Shown: piece after piece, positions 1-7,164 of the stretch
Position numbering within the stretch: position 1 is the first letter of the stretch
Layout of the letters: each line of letters starts with the position of its first letter
Virus record (IMG/VR): IMGVR_UViG_3300022690_000315
Coordinates: 1-38,828 of that record
DNA: 38,828 nt
Origin: a virus
Reading direction: 5' to 3' (one strand)
The notes under the pieces: generated by a model
Seen by the model: the letters and a program-made list of their open reading frames with translations, nothing else
What the model was told of the DNA's origin: nothing
Database searches by the model: none
Program-made: the position numbers and the translations under genes

Positions 1-135
1 GTGCTGCTTCCAATTCAGGTTACAGTGGTGCTGCTTCCAATTCAGGTTACAGTGGTGCTGCTTCCAATTCAGGTTACAGTGGTGCTGCTTCCAATTCAGG
101 TTACAGTGGTGCTGCTTCCAATTCAGGTTACAGTG
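1..135 (+). repeat. Perfect 27-bp tandem repeat, five units (left end)
   Basis: Five identical 27-bp units (1-27, 28-54, 55-81, 82-108, 109-135) are followed by a 9-bp partial unit. Each encodes nine residues (GAASNSGYS in cyclic order). The array continues from the right end of the window (38687-38828), so the true copy number cannot be read here. Identity at third codon positions points to recent expansion or slippage, and any unit change keeps frame. Confidence 0.97.
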
Positions 136-374
136 GTGCTGCTTTTTCTAACGGGCTTTATTCATCCGCCGAAACAAATGCACAAAAATCAGTTGCTTGT
201 TCTGTTGGGTATAATGCAAGAGTCAAAGGTAATTTAGGTTCTTGGATAATATTAGCTGAACGAAACGATAAAGAAGAAATATTATCTATTAAGTCTGTAA
301 AAGTTGATGGAAAAAAAATCAAGGCTGATATTTGGTATAAATTGAAAAAAGGAAAATTTGTAAAAGTTACTTAA
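3..374 (+). CDS. C-terminal part of DUF7666-like repeat protein (gene split by window ends)
   Basis: This is the 3' end of the gene that begins at 38345. The reading frame starts at base 3, runs through five perfect 9-residue repeats (GAASNSGYS type) and then a unique C-terminal domain of about 75 residues (SNGLYSSAETN..., LGSWIILAERND, VKVDGKKIKADIWYKLK), ending at TAA 372-374. The window's last 123 bp equal its first 123 bp, and joining them keeps frame and gives about 244 aa. The N-terminal domain, glycine-rich repeats and this tail resemble phage proteins I know as DUF7666-containing; the function is unknown. The frame starting with GTG at base 1 is not the coding one. Confidence 0.8.
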   Translation, partial: AASNSGYSGAASNSGYSGAASNSGYSGAASNSGYSGAASNSGYSGAAFSNGLYSSAETNAQKSVACSVGYNARVKGNLGSWIILAERNDKEEILSIKSVKVDGKKIKADIWYKLKKGKFVKVT

Positions 375-388
375 AACCCAATAAAATC

Positions 389-631
389 ATGAGTGATAAA
401 AACAAACCAGAAAAGACAATTGTTGTTAAAAAAACTTACACGATTGAGGAAATACAATATAGTGACGACACATTCACCCTTGATAGAACCAATGATGGAT
501 TTACGGCAATTGAATTATTGGGTTTATGTGAAATGGCTCAACTTGAAATTTTAGACCAAATTAGAGGTGGAATCAAGCCAGATACCATTAAGCGTAGTAT
601 AGTTGAGGCCAGAAACCAAGAAAACGAATAA
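389..631 (+). CDS. Small acidic early protein, unknown function
   Basis: 80 aa. The N-terminal third is Lys-rich (KPEKTIVVKKTYTIEEI) and the C-terminal half looks helical (GFTAIELLGLCEMAQLEILDQIRGG). No family recognised. It starts 14 bp after the DUF7666-like gene and ends 3 bp before the replication protein, so it is part of the early operon. Its size and place suit a small replication or host-takeover accessory, but that is inference. Confidence 0.7.
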   Translation: MSDKNKPEKTIVVKKTYTIEEIQYSDDTFTLDRTNDGFTAIELLGLCEMAQLEILDQIRGGIKPDTIKRSIVEARNQENE

Positions 632-634
632 GCC

Positions 635-1426
635 ATGGCTAAGGAATTGAATAGTTATAATTTATCAAGGGCTTGGTTTGACTTCTGTTTTGAGAACCCG
701 GAAATGATTAAACCAAATCATATAGCTATTTATTTCTTTGCTATTGAGAATTGTAACCGTTTAGGATGGAAGAAAAAATTCGCTCTCCCAACAACTATGG
801 CAAAAGAAGCAATTGGTATTAAATCCTACAACACATACATCAGCGCCTTGAATGATTTAATTGAGTGGGGTTTCATCAAAATGATTCAAAAATCAACAAA
901 TCAATTTTCAGCAAACATAATTGCCCTATCAGAAAACGTCAAAGCAAGTAACAAAGCATTGGACAAAGCATTGATAAAGCACGGGTCAAAGCAACGTGAA
1001 AGCATGGGTCAAAGCATTAGTAGTGTAGATAAACAAGTAACAAGTAAACAATTAACCAATAAACCAATTAACAATACTCCTACGGAGTACGGCAACGCCG
1101 AAGTAAGTGAAGTTGTTAATTACCTAAAAGAAAAACTTGGGGGAATTTCACTAGATGGGTCGGTGAAGGATAACAGAAATTTAGCTTGGCACTTAATCAA
1201 CAAAATAAAAAAGGATTACCCAGGGCTCGATGCCATAGATAGTATCAAAGCAATAATTGACCGTGGCTTAAAAGATAAGTTCCACGGCAAAAACATCACA
1301 TCAATACCTTACATATACAGAAATTTAACTAAAATTATTAATTCAATCAAAAATGACAAATCAAAATCTCCCACAAGTTCAGATATGCGATCTTATATTA
1401 AACAAAGACACGCTTCAAATAGCTAA
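635..1426 (+). CDS. Replication initiator-like protein (winged-helix, DnaD/RepA-like)
   Basis: 263 aa. Residues 1-95 read like a winged helix-turn-helix domain (WFDFCFENPEMIKPNHIAIY, TTMAKEAIGIKSYNTYISAL, LIEWGFIKMI), as in phage replication proteins of the DnaD/RepA-N type in Bacteroidota. A polar linker rich in K, S, N and Q (about 100-150) follows, then a C-terminal helical domain (150-235: EVVNYLKEKLGG, AWHLINKIKKDYPGLDAI) and a basic tail. Such proteins bind the origin and help load host helicase. The linker has repeated SKQ/NKP tracts. Its 3' end overlaps the next gene by 74 bp. The family call is by overall look, not a search. Confidence 0.6.
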   Translation: MAKELNSYNLSRAWFDFCFENPEMIKPNHIAIYFFAIENCNRLGWKKKFALPTTMAKEAIGIKSYNTYISALNDLIEWGFIKMIQKSTNQFSANIIALSENVKASNKALDKALIKHGSKQRESMGQSISSVDKQVTSKQLTNKPINNTPTEYGNAEVSEVVNYLKEKLGGISLDGSVKDNRNLAWHLINKIKKDYPGLDAIDSIKAIIDRGLKDKFHGKNITSIPYIYRNLTKIINSIKNDKSKSPTSSDMRSYIKQRHASNS

Positions 1427-1880
1427 GTACGCAGCTCAATTAACGGTTGCAACGGCTCAAAAGGGTATTCAATTAAGCAAAATGATGCGTGAAAATGAAG
1501 AAAACGCTATTGAAGTAGTTTGTGAGGTAGTAAGAAACTTAAACGATTCAATAAACATTGGTGAAAAAATGACCACAGAACAGATTTACGAAACAGCCGT
1601 GGCTATCTTAACCGAGTATTGGATGCTGAAGATAGATGAATTGCTAAACTGTTTTAAAATGGCTAAAAGTGGACGTTTCGGCCAAATTTACGGCCTCGAT
1701 CAACCTACTGTAATGGGATTTATTCACAAGTACGACACCGAAATAAAGTCAACTCACTACGACGAAATCGCACCTACTCACACTAATCGAGCAAGGGAAG
1801 AAAACCAGGGGACTAAGCATATTGCGTTAAGCGTAGAGGAATTTAAGAAACTGGAAGGAAATAATAACGATAAAAATTAA
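1353..1880 (+). CDS. Replication-associated phage protein (DUF6633-like)
   Basis: 175 aa. The core segment at about 72-125 (MTTEQIYETAVAILTEYW, KIDELLNCFKMAKSGRFG, QIYGLDQPTVMGFIHKYD) matches the pattern of Bacteroidota phage proteins that sit next to DnaD/RepA-like initiators (a DUF6633-like look). A helicase-loading or accessory role is inferred from position only. The start at 1353 gives an unusual 74-bp overlap with the upstream gene; a later in-frame start is the Met pair at residues 44-45. A TTATNCACA (DnaA-box-like) match lies inside it at 1720-1728 and may be chance. Confidence 0.55.
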   Translation: MTNQNLPQVQICDLILNKDTLQIAKYAAQLTVATAQKGIQLSKMMRENEENAIEVVCEVVRNLNDSINIGEKMTTEQIYETAVAILTEYWMLKIDELLNCFKMAKSGRFGQIYGLDQPTVMGFIHKYDTEIKSTHYDEIAPTHTNRAREENQGTKHIALSVEEFKKLEGNNNDKN

Positions 1881-1884
1881 AAAC

Positions 1885-2217
1885 ATGGGAATTATGAGAA
1901 AATTAAGGGAATCAAAGACCATAATATTTGCACTTGAACTGGGTGAGACCATTGAGAATGAAATCAAAGAACAGGAAGAAAAGGGTTGGATTATTGAAAC
2001 TGTTGAGCATGAGGATGACAAAAACTTCTCATTTACAAGGTGTACTGCTAAATTTTATAAATTGGACAGGCCAGAAATACCGTATCTAATTGCAACTTCG
2101 CCACAAGAAGAGATTGAAGCCAAGTTAATAGCCGAAAAGTGGAAGGAAATATGTACAGAACTAAGGAAATTAACCAAAGAACTTAGAGAGGCTGTTAAGA
2201 ATATTAAAAACAAATAA
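1885..2217 (+). CDS. Small protein, DUF4177-like look, unknown function
   Basis: 110 aa. The first 60 residues (KTIIFALELGETIENEIKEQ, EKGWIIETV, CTAKFYKL) have the Glu-rich helix followed by a GWxI strand seen in DUF4177-type small domains. The remainder is a charged helix (EEIEAKLIAEKWKEICTELR). The same pattern recurs in the 59-aa protein at 37189-37368, suggesting paralogues. It sits 4 bp after the previous gene and 2 bp before ninG. Confidence 0.6.
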   Translation: MGIMRKLRESKTIIFALELGETIENEIKEQEEKGWIIETVEHEDDKNFSFTRCTAKFYKLDRPEIPYLIATSPQEEIEAKLIAEKWKEICTELRKLTKELREAVKNIKNK

Positions 2218-2219
2218 CT

Positions 2220-2852
2220 ATGCCACGTTGCCGGAATTGTAAAGACAAATTCACAGCCAGGTATTTCAATCAGAAATACTGTATGTACAAAGACGAATGT
2301 ATTAAGGCTCATTCTAACGCAGTTCAGGACAAAATTAAAAAGACTGAAGCTAAAAAATGGGCTCAAATAAAAAAGGAAAAGAAGGCAGCTCTTAAAACAC
2401 TTACTGATTGGAAAAAGGATTTACAAGATGTCATAAACGAAATAGTCAGGCTAATCGATAAAGATTGCCCGTGCATGATGTGTTCTGACAGTGAAATGAA
2501 GCGAATAAACGCTTGTCATTATCATAGTAGGGGCTCACATCCGGCATTACAATTCCATTTGCTTAACAATTGGGCTGGTTGTAGTCAATGTAACAACGAA
2601 AAAGGCGGTAACTTACATGGATATGATATGCTATTGATTGAAAAATTTGGTCGGGAAAGATGGGAATACATAAAATTTGAGCTTACACGGCTTTATGGTC
2701 ATTTGGGTATCACTATACCAGAAATCAAAGAAGTGTTGCCAGAGGCCAAACAAATACGCTCAGAATTGAAATCTACTAACTTAGTTTACACCTACGAAAT
2801 GCGATGGAAACTTCGAGTAAAGTACAATAAACGACTCGGAATTTATGAATAA
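2220..2852 (+). CDS. ninG: NinG/Rap-like recombination protein
   Basis: 210 aa. It has the layout of lambda NinG (Rap): an N-terminal zinc-binding Cys cluster (C4, C7, C21, C27), a basic coiled linker (KIKKTEAKKWAQIKKEKKA), then an HNH-like core with CPCMMC, ACHYHSRGSHPALQFH and NNWAGCSQCNNEKGGN. Lambda Rap is a structure-specific nuclease acting on recombination intermediates and promotes Red-type recombination. That fits the RecT and exonuclease genes at 35473 and 36485. Length is close to lambda NinG. Confidence 0.85.
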   Translation: MPRCRNCKDKFTARYFNQKYCMYKDECIKAHSNAVQDKIKKTEAKKWAQIKKEKKAALKTLTDWKKDLQDVINEIVRLIDKDCPCMMCSDSEMKRINACHYHSRGSHPALQFHLLNNWAGCSQCNNEKGGNLHGYDMLLIEKFGRERWEYIKFELTRLYGHLGITIPEIKEVLPEAKQIRSELKSTNLVYTYEMRWKLRVKYNKRLGIYE

Positions 2853-2895
2853 CTACTGGAATGTAAGCTGGGTCTAATATGAAAATAGGGAGGAA

Positions 2896-3897
2896 ATGAA
2901 GATTAGGTTAACACAAATAGACGGTATATTACCCAATATTGCATTAATGAAGTTATCTCACTATTTCAAAAACAATGGTGACGAGGTTTATTTTGAAAAA
3001 AGTGTCAATAAATCCATGTTTGAGCCTGATTATGATCACGTATTTGCATCTGCAATTTTTACTGAGAGTAAAAAGAAAATTGAACTAATGAAAAGCCATT
3101 TTCCAAATACAATATTTGGCGGAACAGGAACAACGAATCAATTAACCGTTGAACAATACATAGAAGTACCGGAATATGAGAATTACGACTATGCTATTTA
3201 TCCTGATTACCCTTTTTCCATTGGGTTTTCTCAGCGTGGATGTAGATTAAAATGTCCATTTTGTGTTGTTCCTAATAAAGAGGGTAAAAACGTATCTATT
3301 AACACCATGGATGAATTGTACAGAGGTGAACCATTTCCTAAGAATATCGTTTTACTGGATAATGATTTCTTTGGTCAATCTGATTGGGAATCGAAATGTA
3401 ATAATATAATTGATGGAAACTACAAGGTATCATTCAGTCAGGGTATCAACATTCGATTATTTAACGAAGAACAAACCGAATATCTAAGCCGGATAAAATG
3501 CTATGACCGAAAATTTAAGCGTAAATACATTTACACGGCATGGGACAACGCAAAGGATGAAAAGCGATTTTTTAAAGGTATCAATTTATTGATAGACAAG
3601 GGCGGTTTTAAGCCATACCAAATAAGTGTTTATTTCCTTTGTAATTATTGGCAAGGTGGATTAACAGAAGATATTTGGTTTAGATATAAACGAATGATGG
3701 AGATTGGATTAAGACCTTATTGTATGATATTTGATAAGTCTCTACTTCCTCCCAAACATGATTTAAAGGCTTTTCAAAATTGGATCAACACTCATAATCA
3801 CATCAAAAAGCCAACTAGAGAAGGATTTGAAGAATATAAGATTTATTACCATAGGAAAAACAAACACGTGGATAAATCACAAATTGAACTATTTTAA
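2896..3897 (+). CDS. Radical SAM enzyme with degenerate B12-binding-like N-terminus
   Basis: 333 aa. The iron-sulfur motif is intact: C116, C120 and C123 in RGCRLKCPFC (CX3CX2C). Residues 1-100 look like a shortened Rossmann/B12-binding-like domain (IALMKLSHYFKNNGDEVYF, FGGTGTTNQ, YAIYPDYPFSIGFSQRG), and 130-300 fit a radical SAM barrel (NIVLLDNDFFG, VSFSQGINIRLF, ISVYFLCNY). The substrate is unknown; nucleic acid or protein modification during infection is a guess. A purine run (2888-2893) lies only 2 nt before the ATG, too close for a normal Shine-Dalgarno. The stop abuts the ATG of the next gene. Confidence 0.8.
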   Translation: MKIRLTQIDGILPNIALMKLSHYFKNNGDEVYFEKSVNKSMFEPDYDHVFASAIFTESKKKIELMKSHFPNTIFGGTGTTNQLTVEQYIEVPEYENYDYAIYPDYPFSIGFSQRGCRLKCPFCVVPNKEGKNVSINTMDELYRGEPFPKNIVLLDNDFFGQSDWESKCNNIIDGNYKVSFSQGINIRLFNEEQTEYLSRIKCYDRKFKRKYIYTAWDNAKDEKRFFKGINLLIDKGGFKPYQISVYFLCNYWQGGLTEDIWFRYKRMMEIGLRPYCMIFDKSLLPPKHDLKAFQNWINTHNHIKKPTREGFEEYKIYYHRKNKHVDKSQIELF

Positions 3898-4110
3898 ATG
3901 ACTAAAGACTTACTCACTAAACAGATATACTGTGAATGTCATTTTTGCCGAGCGGGCATGGAAATTTATACAGATTTTAACGGCAAAAAAGGCAAGCACC
4001 GAGTGTCATTTGAGGTTCCGATAGGTGAGTTTATTGGGATTAAAAAAGGTGATTTAATACCGGGAAAGAAGTGTTATAAGTGCAAAAAAGAAACTTTAAT
4101 AAGAGACTAA
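3898..4110 (+). CDS. Small zinc-ribbon protein
   Basis: 70 aa. Two Cys pairs (ECHFC near the N-terminus; GKKCYKCKK near the C-terminus) frame a beta-rich centre, as in zinc ribbons. The ATG directly follows the TAA of the radical SAM gene, so the two are probably made together and may act together. No specific family recognised. Confidence 0.65.
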   Translation: MTKDLLTKQIYCECHFCRAGMEIYTDFNGKKGKHRVSFEVPIGEFIGIKKGDLIPGKKCYKCKKETLIRD

Positions 4111-4325
4111 TGGATAAGCACGAACAATTAGACCACGACTTTCCGAACATCGAATACGATAAAGTACTCAGAGAAACGCCAAAAGCTATATTATTTGATG
4201 TCCGGGGAAAACAAGTCTGGATTCCGACCTCTCAAATGGATGATTTAGACGTTGTGGAAAAGGTATTTAATATTCCTCGTTGGTTAGCTGTTCAAAATAA
4301 ATTAATTGAAGAAGAATTGGAATGA
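4110..4325 (+). CDS. Small protein with ILFDVRGKQVWIP motif, unknown function
   Basis: 71 aa from the ATG at 4110, which overlaps the previous stop (TAATG); a longer reading from 4080 would run into the zinc-ribbon gene. The strand-loop-strand core (RETPKAILFDVRGKQVWIPT, SQM) is shared by many small phage proteins and may be a beta-barrel nucleic-acid-binding fold. It ends in an overlap (ATGA) with the next gene. Confidence 0.6.
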   Translation: MDKHEQLDHDFPNIEYDKVLRETPKAILFDVRGKQVWIPTSQMDDLDVVEKVFNIPRWLAVQNKLIEEELE

Positions 4326-4699
4326 ACGATATGCAAAGATTAACATTCTCAACTAACTGGAACAATAAACTCGATTGTGGTTCATTTACTACTATTCGAT
4401 TGAGTGGGCGGTTCAATATTGGAGAAGAAATTGAGGTATTCTTCAGAGATAATCGACGTGCCGGAAGGTTTAAGATAATTGGAAAGAAAAGGATTAGCCT
4501 GGACGGAATCAATGACTGGATTGCGTACATTGATACGGGATATTCGGCTGTGGAATGCAAGGATATTCTTCGAAAAATGTACAAAAAAAGTGTCAAAGAC
4601 TGGACTAATCAGTCGATTTATTATTATCTAATATCCAAGTTTAAAACAGAAAAGAAACCCGAACCAAGCCTATTTAGCGGTGAAAACGAAAAGAAATGA
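4322..4699 (+). CDS. ASCH/PUA-like domain protein
   Basis: 125 aa. Residues 5-90 have the signature of phage ASCH-like proteins: LTFSTNWNNKLDCGSFTTIR, a beta turn at FNIGEEIEVFF, GRFKIIGKK and AYIDTGYSAVECKDILRKMY. ASCH domains share a PUA-like fold and are thought to bind RNA or modified bases. A link to the radical SAM enzyme upstream is possible but inferred. It overlaps both neighbours by 4 bp (ATGA). Confidence 0.6.
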   Translation: MNDMQRLTFSTNWNNKLDCGSFTTIRLSGRFNIGEEIEVFFRDNRRAGRFKIIGKKRISLDGINDWIAYIDTGYSAVECKDILRKMYKKSVKDWTNQSIYYYLISKFKTEKKPEPSLFSGENEKK

Positions 4700-5007
4700 C
4701 CGAGTATATTTTAAAATTTGTAGATTTGTTACATGAGACTACCGAGATATTTCCTACGTCCTTGCGCTCGTTGCTGTGGTGGCAAATAGCTACTTTAGGG
4801 CTGACCTTTGGAATAACCCAATCTAAGCTATTTAACGGCCTTAGACGGCTTGTACCGCTTCTAAAATGCACTCAATGCGTTGGTTTTTGGGCTGGAATAT
4901 TCTTACTATTATTCAACAGTCCTATTTTAAACGCCGGACTAACTGCTTCATTTATTTGCTTTACGACTTACTTATTATTGGCTGAATTAATCAAAAAACA
5001 CGGATAA
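4696..5007 (+). CDS. Membrane protein with C-x2-C-x3-W-x-G motif (DUF1360-like)
   Basis: 103 aa. It has two or three hydrophobic segments (about 28-45, 60-78 and 80-98). The loop motif KCTQCVGFWAG is the hallmark of DUF1360-type small membrane proteins found in phages and spore-formers. It probably sits in the host inner membrane; its role is unknown. It is translationally coupled to the ASCH-like gene (ATGA). Confidence 0.65.
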   Translation: MTEYILKFVDLLHETTEIFPTSLRSLLWWQIATLGLTFGITQSKLFNGLRRLVPLLKCTQCVGFWAGIFLLLFNSPILNAGLTASFICFTTYLLLAELIKKHG

Positions 5008-5008
5008 T

Positions 5009-5212
5009 ATGAACAAACGAAAAAGCAAAATAATTCAATTAAAGCCAATAACTGATTCAAAGAGTTTGCAGTTTATAAAGTCTCATTTACTAAGGATAAT
5101 TTTAGAGCAAGAACAGGCTATTGTTAAGCACAGGAAGACTATTATCCAATATGAAGGGTATGTGTCCAAAATCGACAACGAGGGTATTTACGAGCAACAA
5201 ATGGAAGTTTAA
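5009..5212 (+). CDS. Small basic helical protein, unknown
   Basis: 67 aa, mostly predicted helix (SLQFIKSHLLRIILEQEQAI, VKHRKTIIQYEGYVSKID). It starts 1 bp after the membrane gene stop and its TAA shares a base with the ATG of the HNH gene. No family recognised. Confidence 0.6.
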   Translation: MNKRKSKIIQLKPITDSKSLQFIKSHLLRIILEQEQAIVKHRKTIIQYEGYVSKIDNEGIYEQQMEV

Positions 5213-5538
5213 TGGCAATAGATTATTCAAAATATCCACCAAATTGGCTAACGGAAATCCGTCCAAGGATATTAAAACGGGCTAAAAACAAATGTGAAGG
5301 TTCACCAAAATATCCCACTTGCGAGGCTGTTAACAGTCAATTGCATCCTGTTACGCATAGCAGAGTAGTTTTAACCATTGCACACTTGGATCACGACTCA
5401 ACAAATTGGGAGGTAAAAGACGAACGATTAAAAGCTATGTGTCAACGGTGTCACCTTGGATATGACTTACAAAACCATATTAATAACCGAAAATACGGAC
5501 GTAATTGGAAGAAAAATCAAACAAAATTGGATTTGTAA
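5212..5538 (+). CDS. HNH endonuclease-like protein
   Basis: 108 aa. It shows the phage HNH pattern of Bacteroidota: YPPNWLTEIRPRILKRAKNK leading to CEGSPKYPTC, then LTIAHLDHDSTNW (first His region) and LKAMCQRCHLGYDLQNH (zinc Cys pair and last His). This suggests a metal-dependent DNA nickase. It lies far from terS (8481), so a role in early DNA metabolism is as likely as a packaging role. Confidence 0.75.
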   Translation: MAIDYSKYPPNWLTEIRPRILKRAKNKCEGSPKYPTCEAVNSQLHPVTHSRVVLTIAHLDHDSTNWEVKDERLKAMCQRCHLGYDLQNHINNRKYGRNWKKNQTKLDL

Positions 5539-5760
5539 ATGGAAGATATAAATGGAATAACAATCAACGTTGGCGACAAGGTGAAAACCCAACAACCAAG
5601 TGGCGGTATATTACCACCTGCAAAACCTAAAATTGGGGTTGTTGAAAAAACAAAAGATCCATTTGGACATAACACTCTGCAAATAAGATATAGAAAAGAA
5701 GGTAAAACGTTTGATTCGTTCATATTACTTGAAGGTAAAATAAATAAAGTTATAATCTAA
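5539..5760 (+). CDS. Small beta-rich protein (KOW/SH3-like look)
   Basis: 73 aa. GITINVGDKVKT, GVVEKTKDPFGHNTLQIRY and GKTFDSFILLEGKI suggest a small beta barrel of the SH3/KOW type. No specific family recognised. It directly follows the HNH gene and overlaps the next ATG by one base. Confidence 0.55.
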   Translation: MEDINGITINVGDKVKTQQPSGGILPPAKPKIGVVEKTKDPFGHNTLQIRYRKEGKTFDSFILLEGKINKVII

Positions 5761-5906
5761 TGGAATACTTAAAAACCAAGGTAAAAAAACCACTTAAACA
5801 GCAATTAATCCAGGACTATAAGAAAATGAGGTCTGAGAAAAAAAGGAGCGAAAGGGAGTTATCAAATCGAAAAGCTCCAAATTGGCTTGAATTAACAGTT
5901 GAATAA
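5760..5906 (+). CDS. 48-aa basic protein, unknown
   Basis: ATG 5760-5762 overlaps the previous TAA (TAATG); the frame runs to TAA 5904-5906. The product is very basic (KTKVKKPLKQQLIQDYKKMR, KKRSERELSNRK) and ends NWLELTVE. The coupling and absence of any other open frame here support it as a real gene, perhaps a nucleic-acid-binding peptide. Confidence 0.5.
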   Translation: MEYLKTKVKKPLKQQLIQDYKKMRSEKKRSERELSNRKAPNWLELTVE

Positions 5907-5923
5907 CCGATAAGAATTAGATT

Positions 5924-6247
5924 ATGAGTTTATCAGTAACAACAGATATGGCAGTTCAATACATTTACGACAAAATAGATAAGTTTTCTATTTTAGCTAT
6001 AAAATCAGGAATATGCGAAGTTGATAGCGAAGAAATGGTTATGGAAATAATGAAGACAATTATTAAAAAAAAGAGGGAATTTGACGGTCACGCACCATTA
6101 AATGTGTATATTGTCAGAGGAATGAAAAAACAAACCGCTAAATTTTATAGGGATAAATACGTTAGCGAATTTTCAGACCGGGAAAGATACGAGCAAATGA
6201 ATTTAGCTCGAAAGATAATAAACGATAATCGGGAGAGGTACTCCTAA
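5924..6247 (+). CDS. Sigma-70 region 2-like small protein, candidate late regulator
   Basis: 107 aa. Residues 28-76 resemble the core of sigma-70 region 2: an acidic helix (EVDSEEMVMEIMKTIIKK) followed by FDGHAPLNVYIVRGMKKQTA and KFYRDK, comparable to the FdGrapf-Wl-rI-rN-a-dy-R pattern. Region 4 is absent. It is the last gene of the early operon, directly before the structured region and upstream of terS, where phages often keep the late activator or antiterminator. Both the fold and the role are inferred; it could simply be an unknown helical protein. Confidence 0.45.
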   Translation: MSLSVTTDMAVQYIYDKIDKFSILAIKSGICEVDSEEMVMEIMKTIIKKKREFDGHAPLNVYIVRGMKKQTAKFYRDKYVSEFSDRERYEQMNLARKIINDNRERYS

Positions 6248-6834
6248 GCCAACAGAGGATAAAAAACTCTCTTTGTTGGGTTAATACATAGGGTTTTACC
6301 AGTGTGTTAGTATGAAGATCACACTCAATAAGATAAAATACTCTATGTATTCGATTATAATAAACACGCGGATGTGAAACCAAAGCTATATTAACATAAT
6401 TGACTACATTATTCGACATTTTAGACCACCCACATAGTACATAAGCCTCCACAATATAGCCTCCGCGATAAAATATCAACCTCAACGTAAAACGTATTGA
6501 AATTTGAATTAACTTGGTCGTACAAAAGAACAAAATCCAAATTGTTTCTAACGAAAAAATCCTTGTATTTGTCCTTTTGTACTGAGCCTGAAAAACTTTA
6601 AATGAAACCAAAGCAATTTAGACATAAGGATGCGTTATATGACAACCTAAAGCGTTGCAATAGAACCCCCTATAACGAACATTATGTTAAATAGCCACAC
6701 TCACTACTAGGATACTCCTACTCATTTAATTTACAATTTTTAGGAGAAACTATGCGATGTGATTAAATGGATATTAAAGCAGATTGACAAACATAGATAT
6801 GGTAAATCTTTTCAAGATAGACTTCAAAAAAGAA
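6248..6834 (+). other. Gene-free region rich in inverted repeats; candidate large structured RNA
   Basis: No + strand gene was found. By-eye helices are 6249-6254/6274-6279; the stack 6286-6291/6343-6348, 6293-6298/6334-6339 and 6301-6306/6320-6325; 6367-6372/6462-6467 enclosing 6385-6392/6453-6460; 6520-6528/6574-6582 enclosing two smaller hairpins; 6613-6621/6647-6651 plus 6655-6658; and 6715-6720/6741-6746, which competes with 6708-6712/6716-6720. The 12-mer TGAAACCAAAGC occurs twice (6375-6386, 6603-6614), each time running into a helix that begins with its final GC. A 149-codon minus frame (6162-6611) is probably a by-product. Energies were not computed. Confidence 0.55.
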
Positions 6835-7038
6835 CTAAAGATTCTTCCTCCGTTCTGATCTCTCGTCTAAAATCTCGTTCATTAATTTTGTAATTTTCTT
6901 AATTAATTCTTCCTCTTTTAATGCAGGAAGCCCTAATCTAAGGCTTATTAGTAATTGGTGGTTAACTTGTGTCATTAAGGCTATTTCTTCTAATAATACA
7001 AGAACTTCTACTTTGTATTTTTCTTCACTATCTATCAT
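6835..7038 (-). CDS. Short helical protein, only minus-strand gene
   Basis: 67 aa, read right to left from ATG at 7038. Charged and amphipathic composition (SEEKYKVEVLVLLEEIALM, EEELIKKITKLMNEILDERS) looks like real coding sequence, likely a coiled helical hairpin. A Bacteroidota-type -7 element lies just upstream on the minus strand (7071-7064). No helix-turn-helix seen and no family recognised. Being divergent from the LRR gene and antisense to everything else, it could be a regulator of the late switch; this is inference. Confidence 0.45.
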   Translation of the reverse strand: MIDSEEKYKVEVLVLLEEIALMTQVNHQLLISLRLGLPALKEEELIKKITKLMNEILDERSERRKNL

Positions 7039-7063
7039 TGGTTGTTATTTAATAATTAACTAT

Positions 7064-7094
7064 CAAACCTACCCTATTTCACCCATTATCGCAA
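7064..7094 (-). promoter_or_regulatory. Candidate minus-strand promoter
   Basis: On the minus strand, TAGGTTTG (7071-7064) fits TAnnTTTG, with TTG (7094-7092) about 20 bp upstream as a possible -33 element. It would start a transcript about 20 nt before the ATG at 7038. A short dyad, CAACT-A-AGTTG (7092-7102), overlaps the -33 side and could be an operator. Confidence 0.4.
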
Positions 7095-7164
7095 CTAAGT
7101 TGTTCTAATAGAATAACGTTAGGAAATTTCTACTTTTTTTATATCAGATTCTTGTTATCTTTAT

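Noticed and set aside
1-237. 78-aa open frame starting at base 1
   Set aside because: It reads the repeat in the wrong frame; the frame from base 3 continues the gene at 38345 and carries the conserved C-terminal domain.
1720-1728. DnaA box as phage origin
   Set aside because: A single TTATTCACA match inside a coding region; no cluster seen.
6162-6611. 149-aa minus-strand open frame
   Set aside because: Overlaps the 5924 gene's end, has an atypical Cys/Tyr/Ile-rich composition, and the inverted repeats in the region explain the sequence better. A homologue would revive it.
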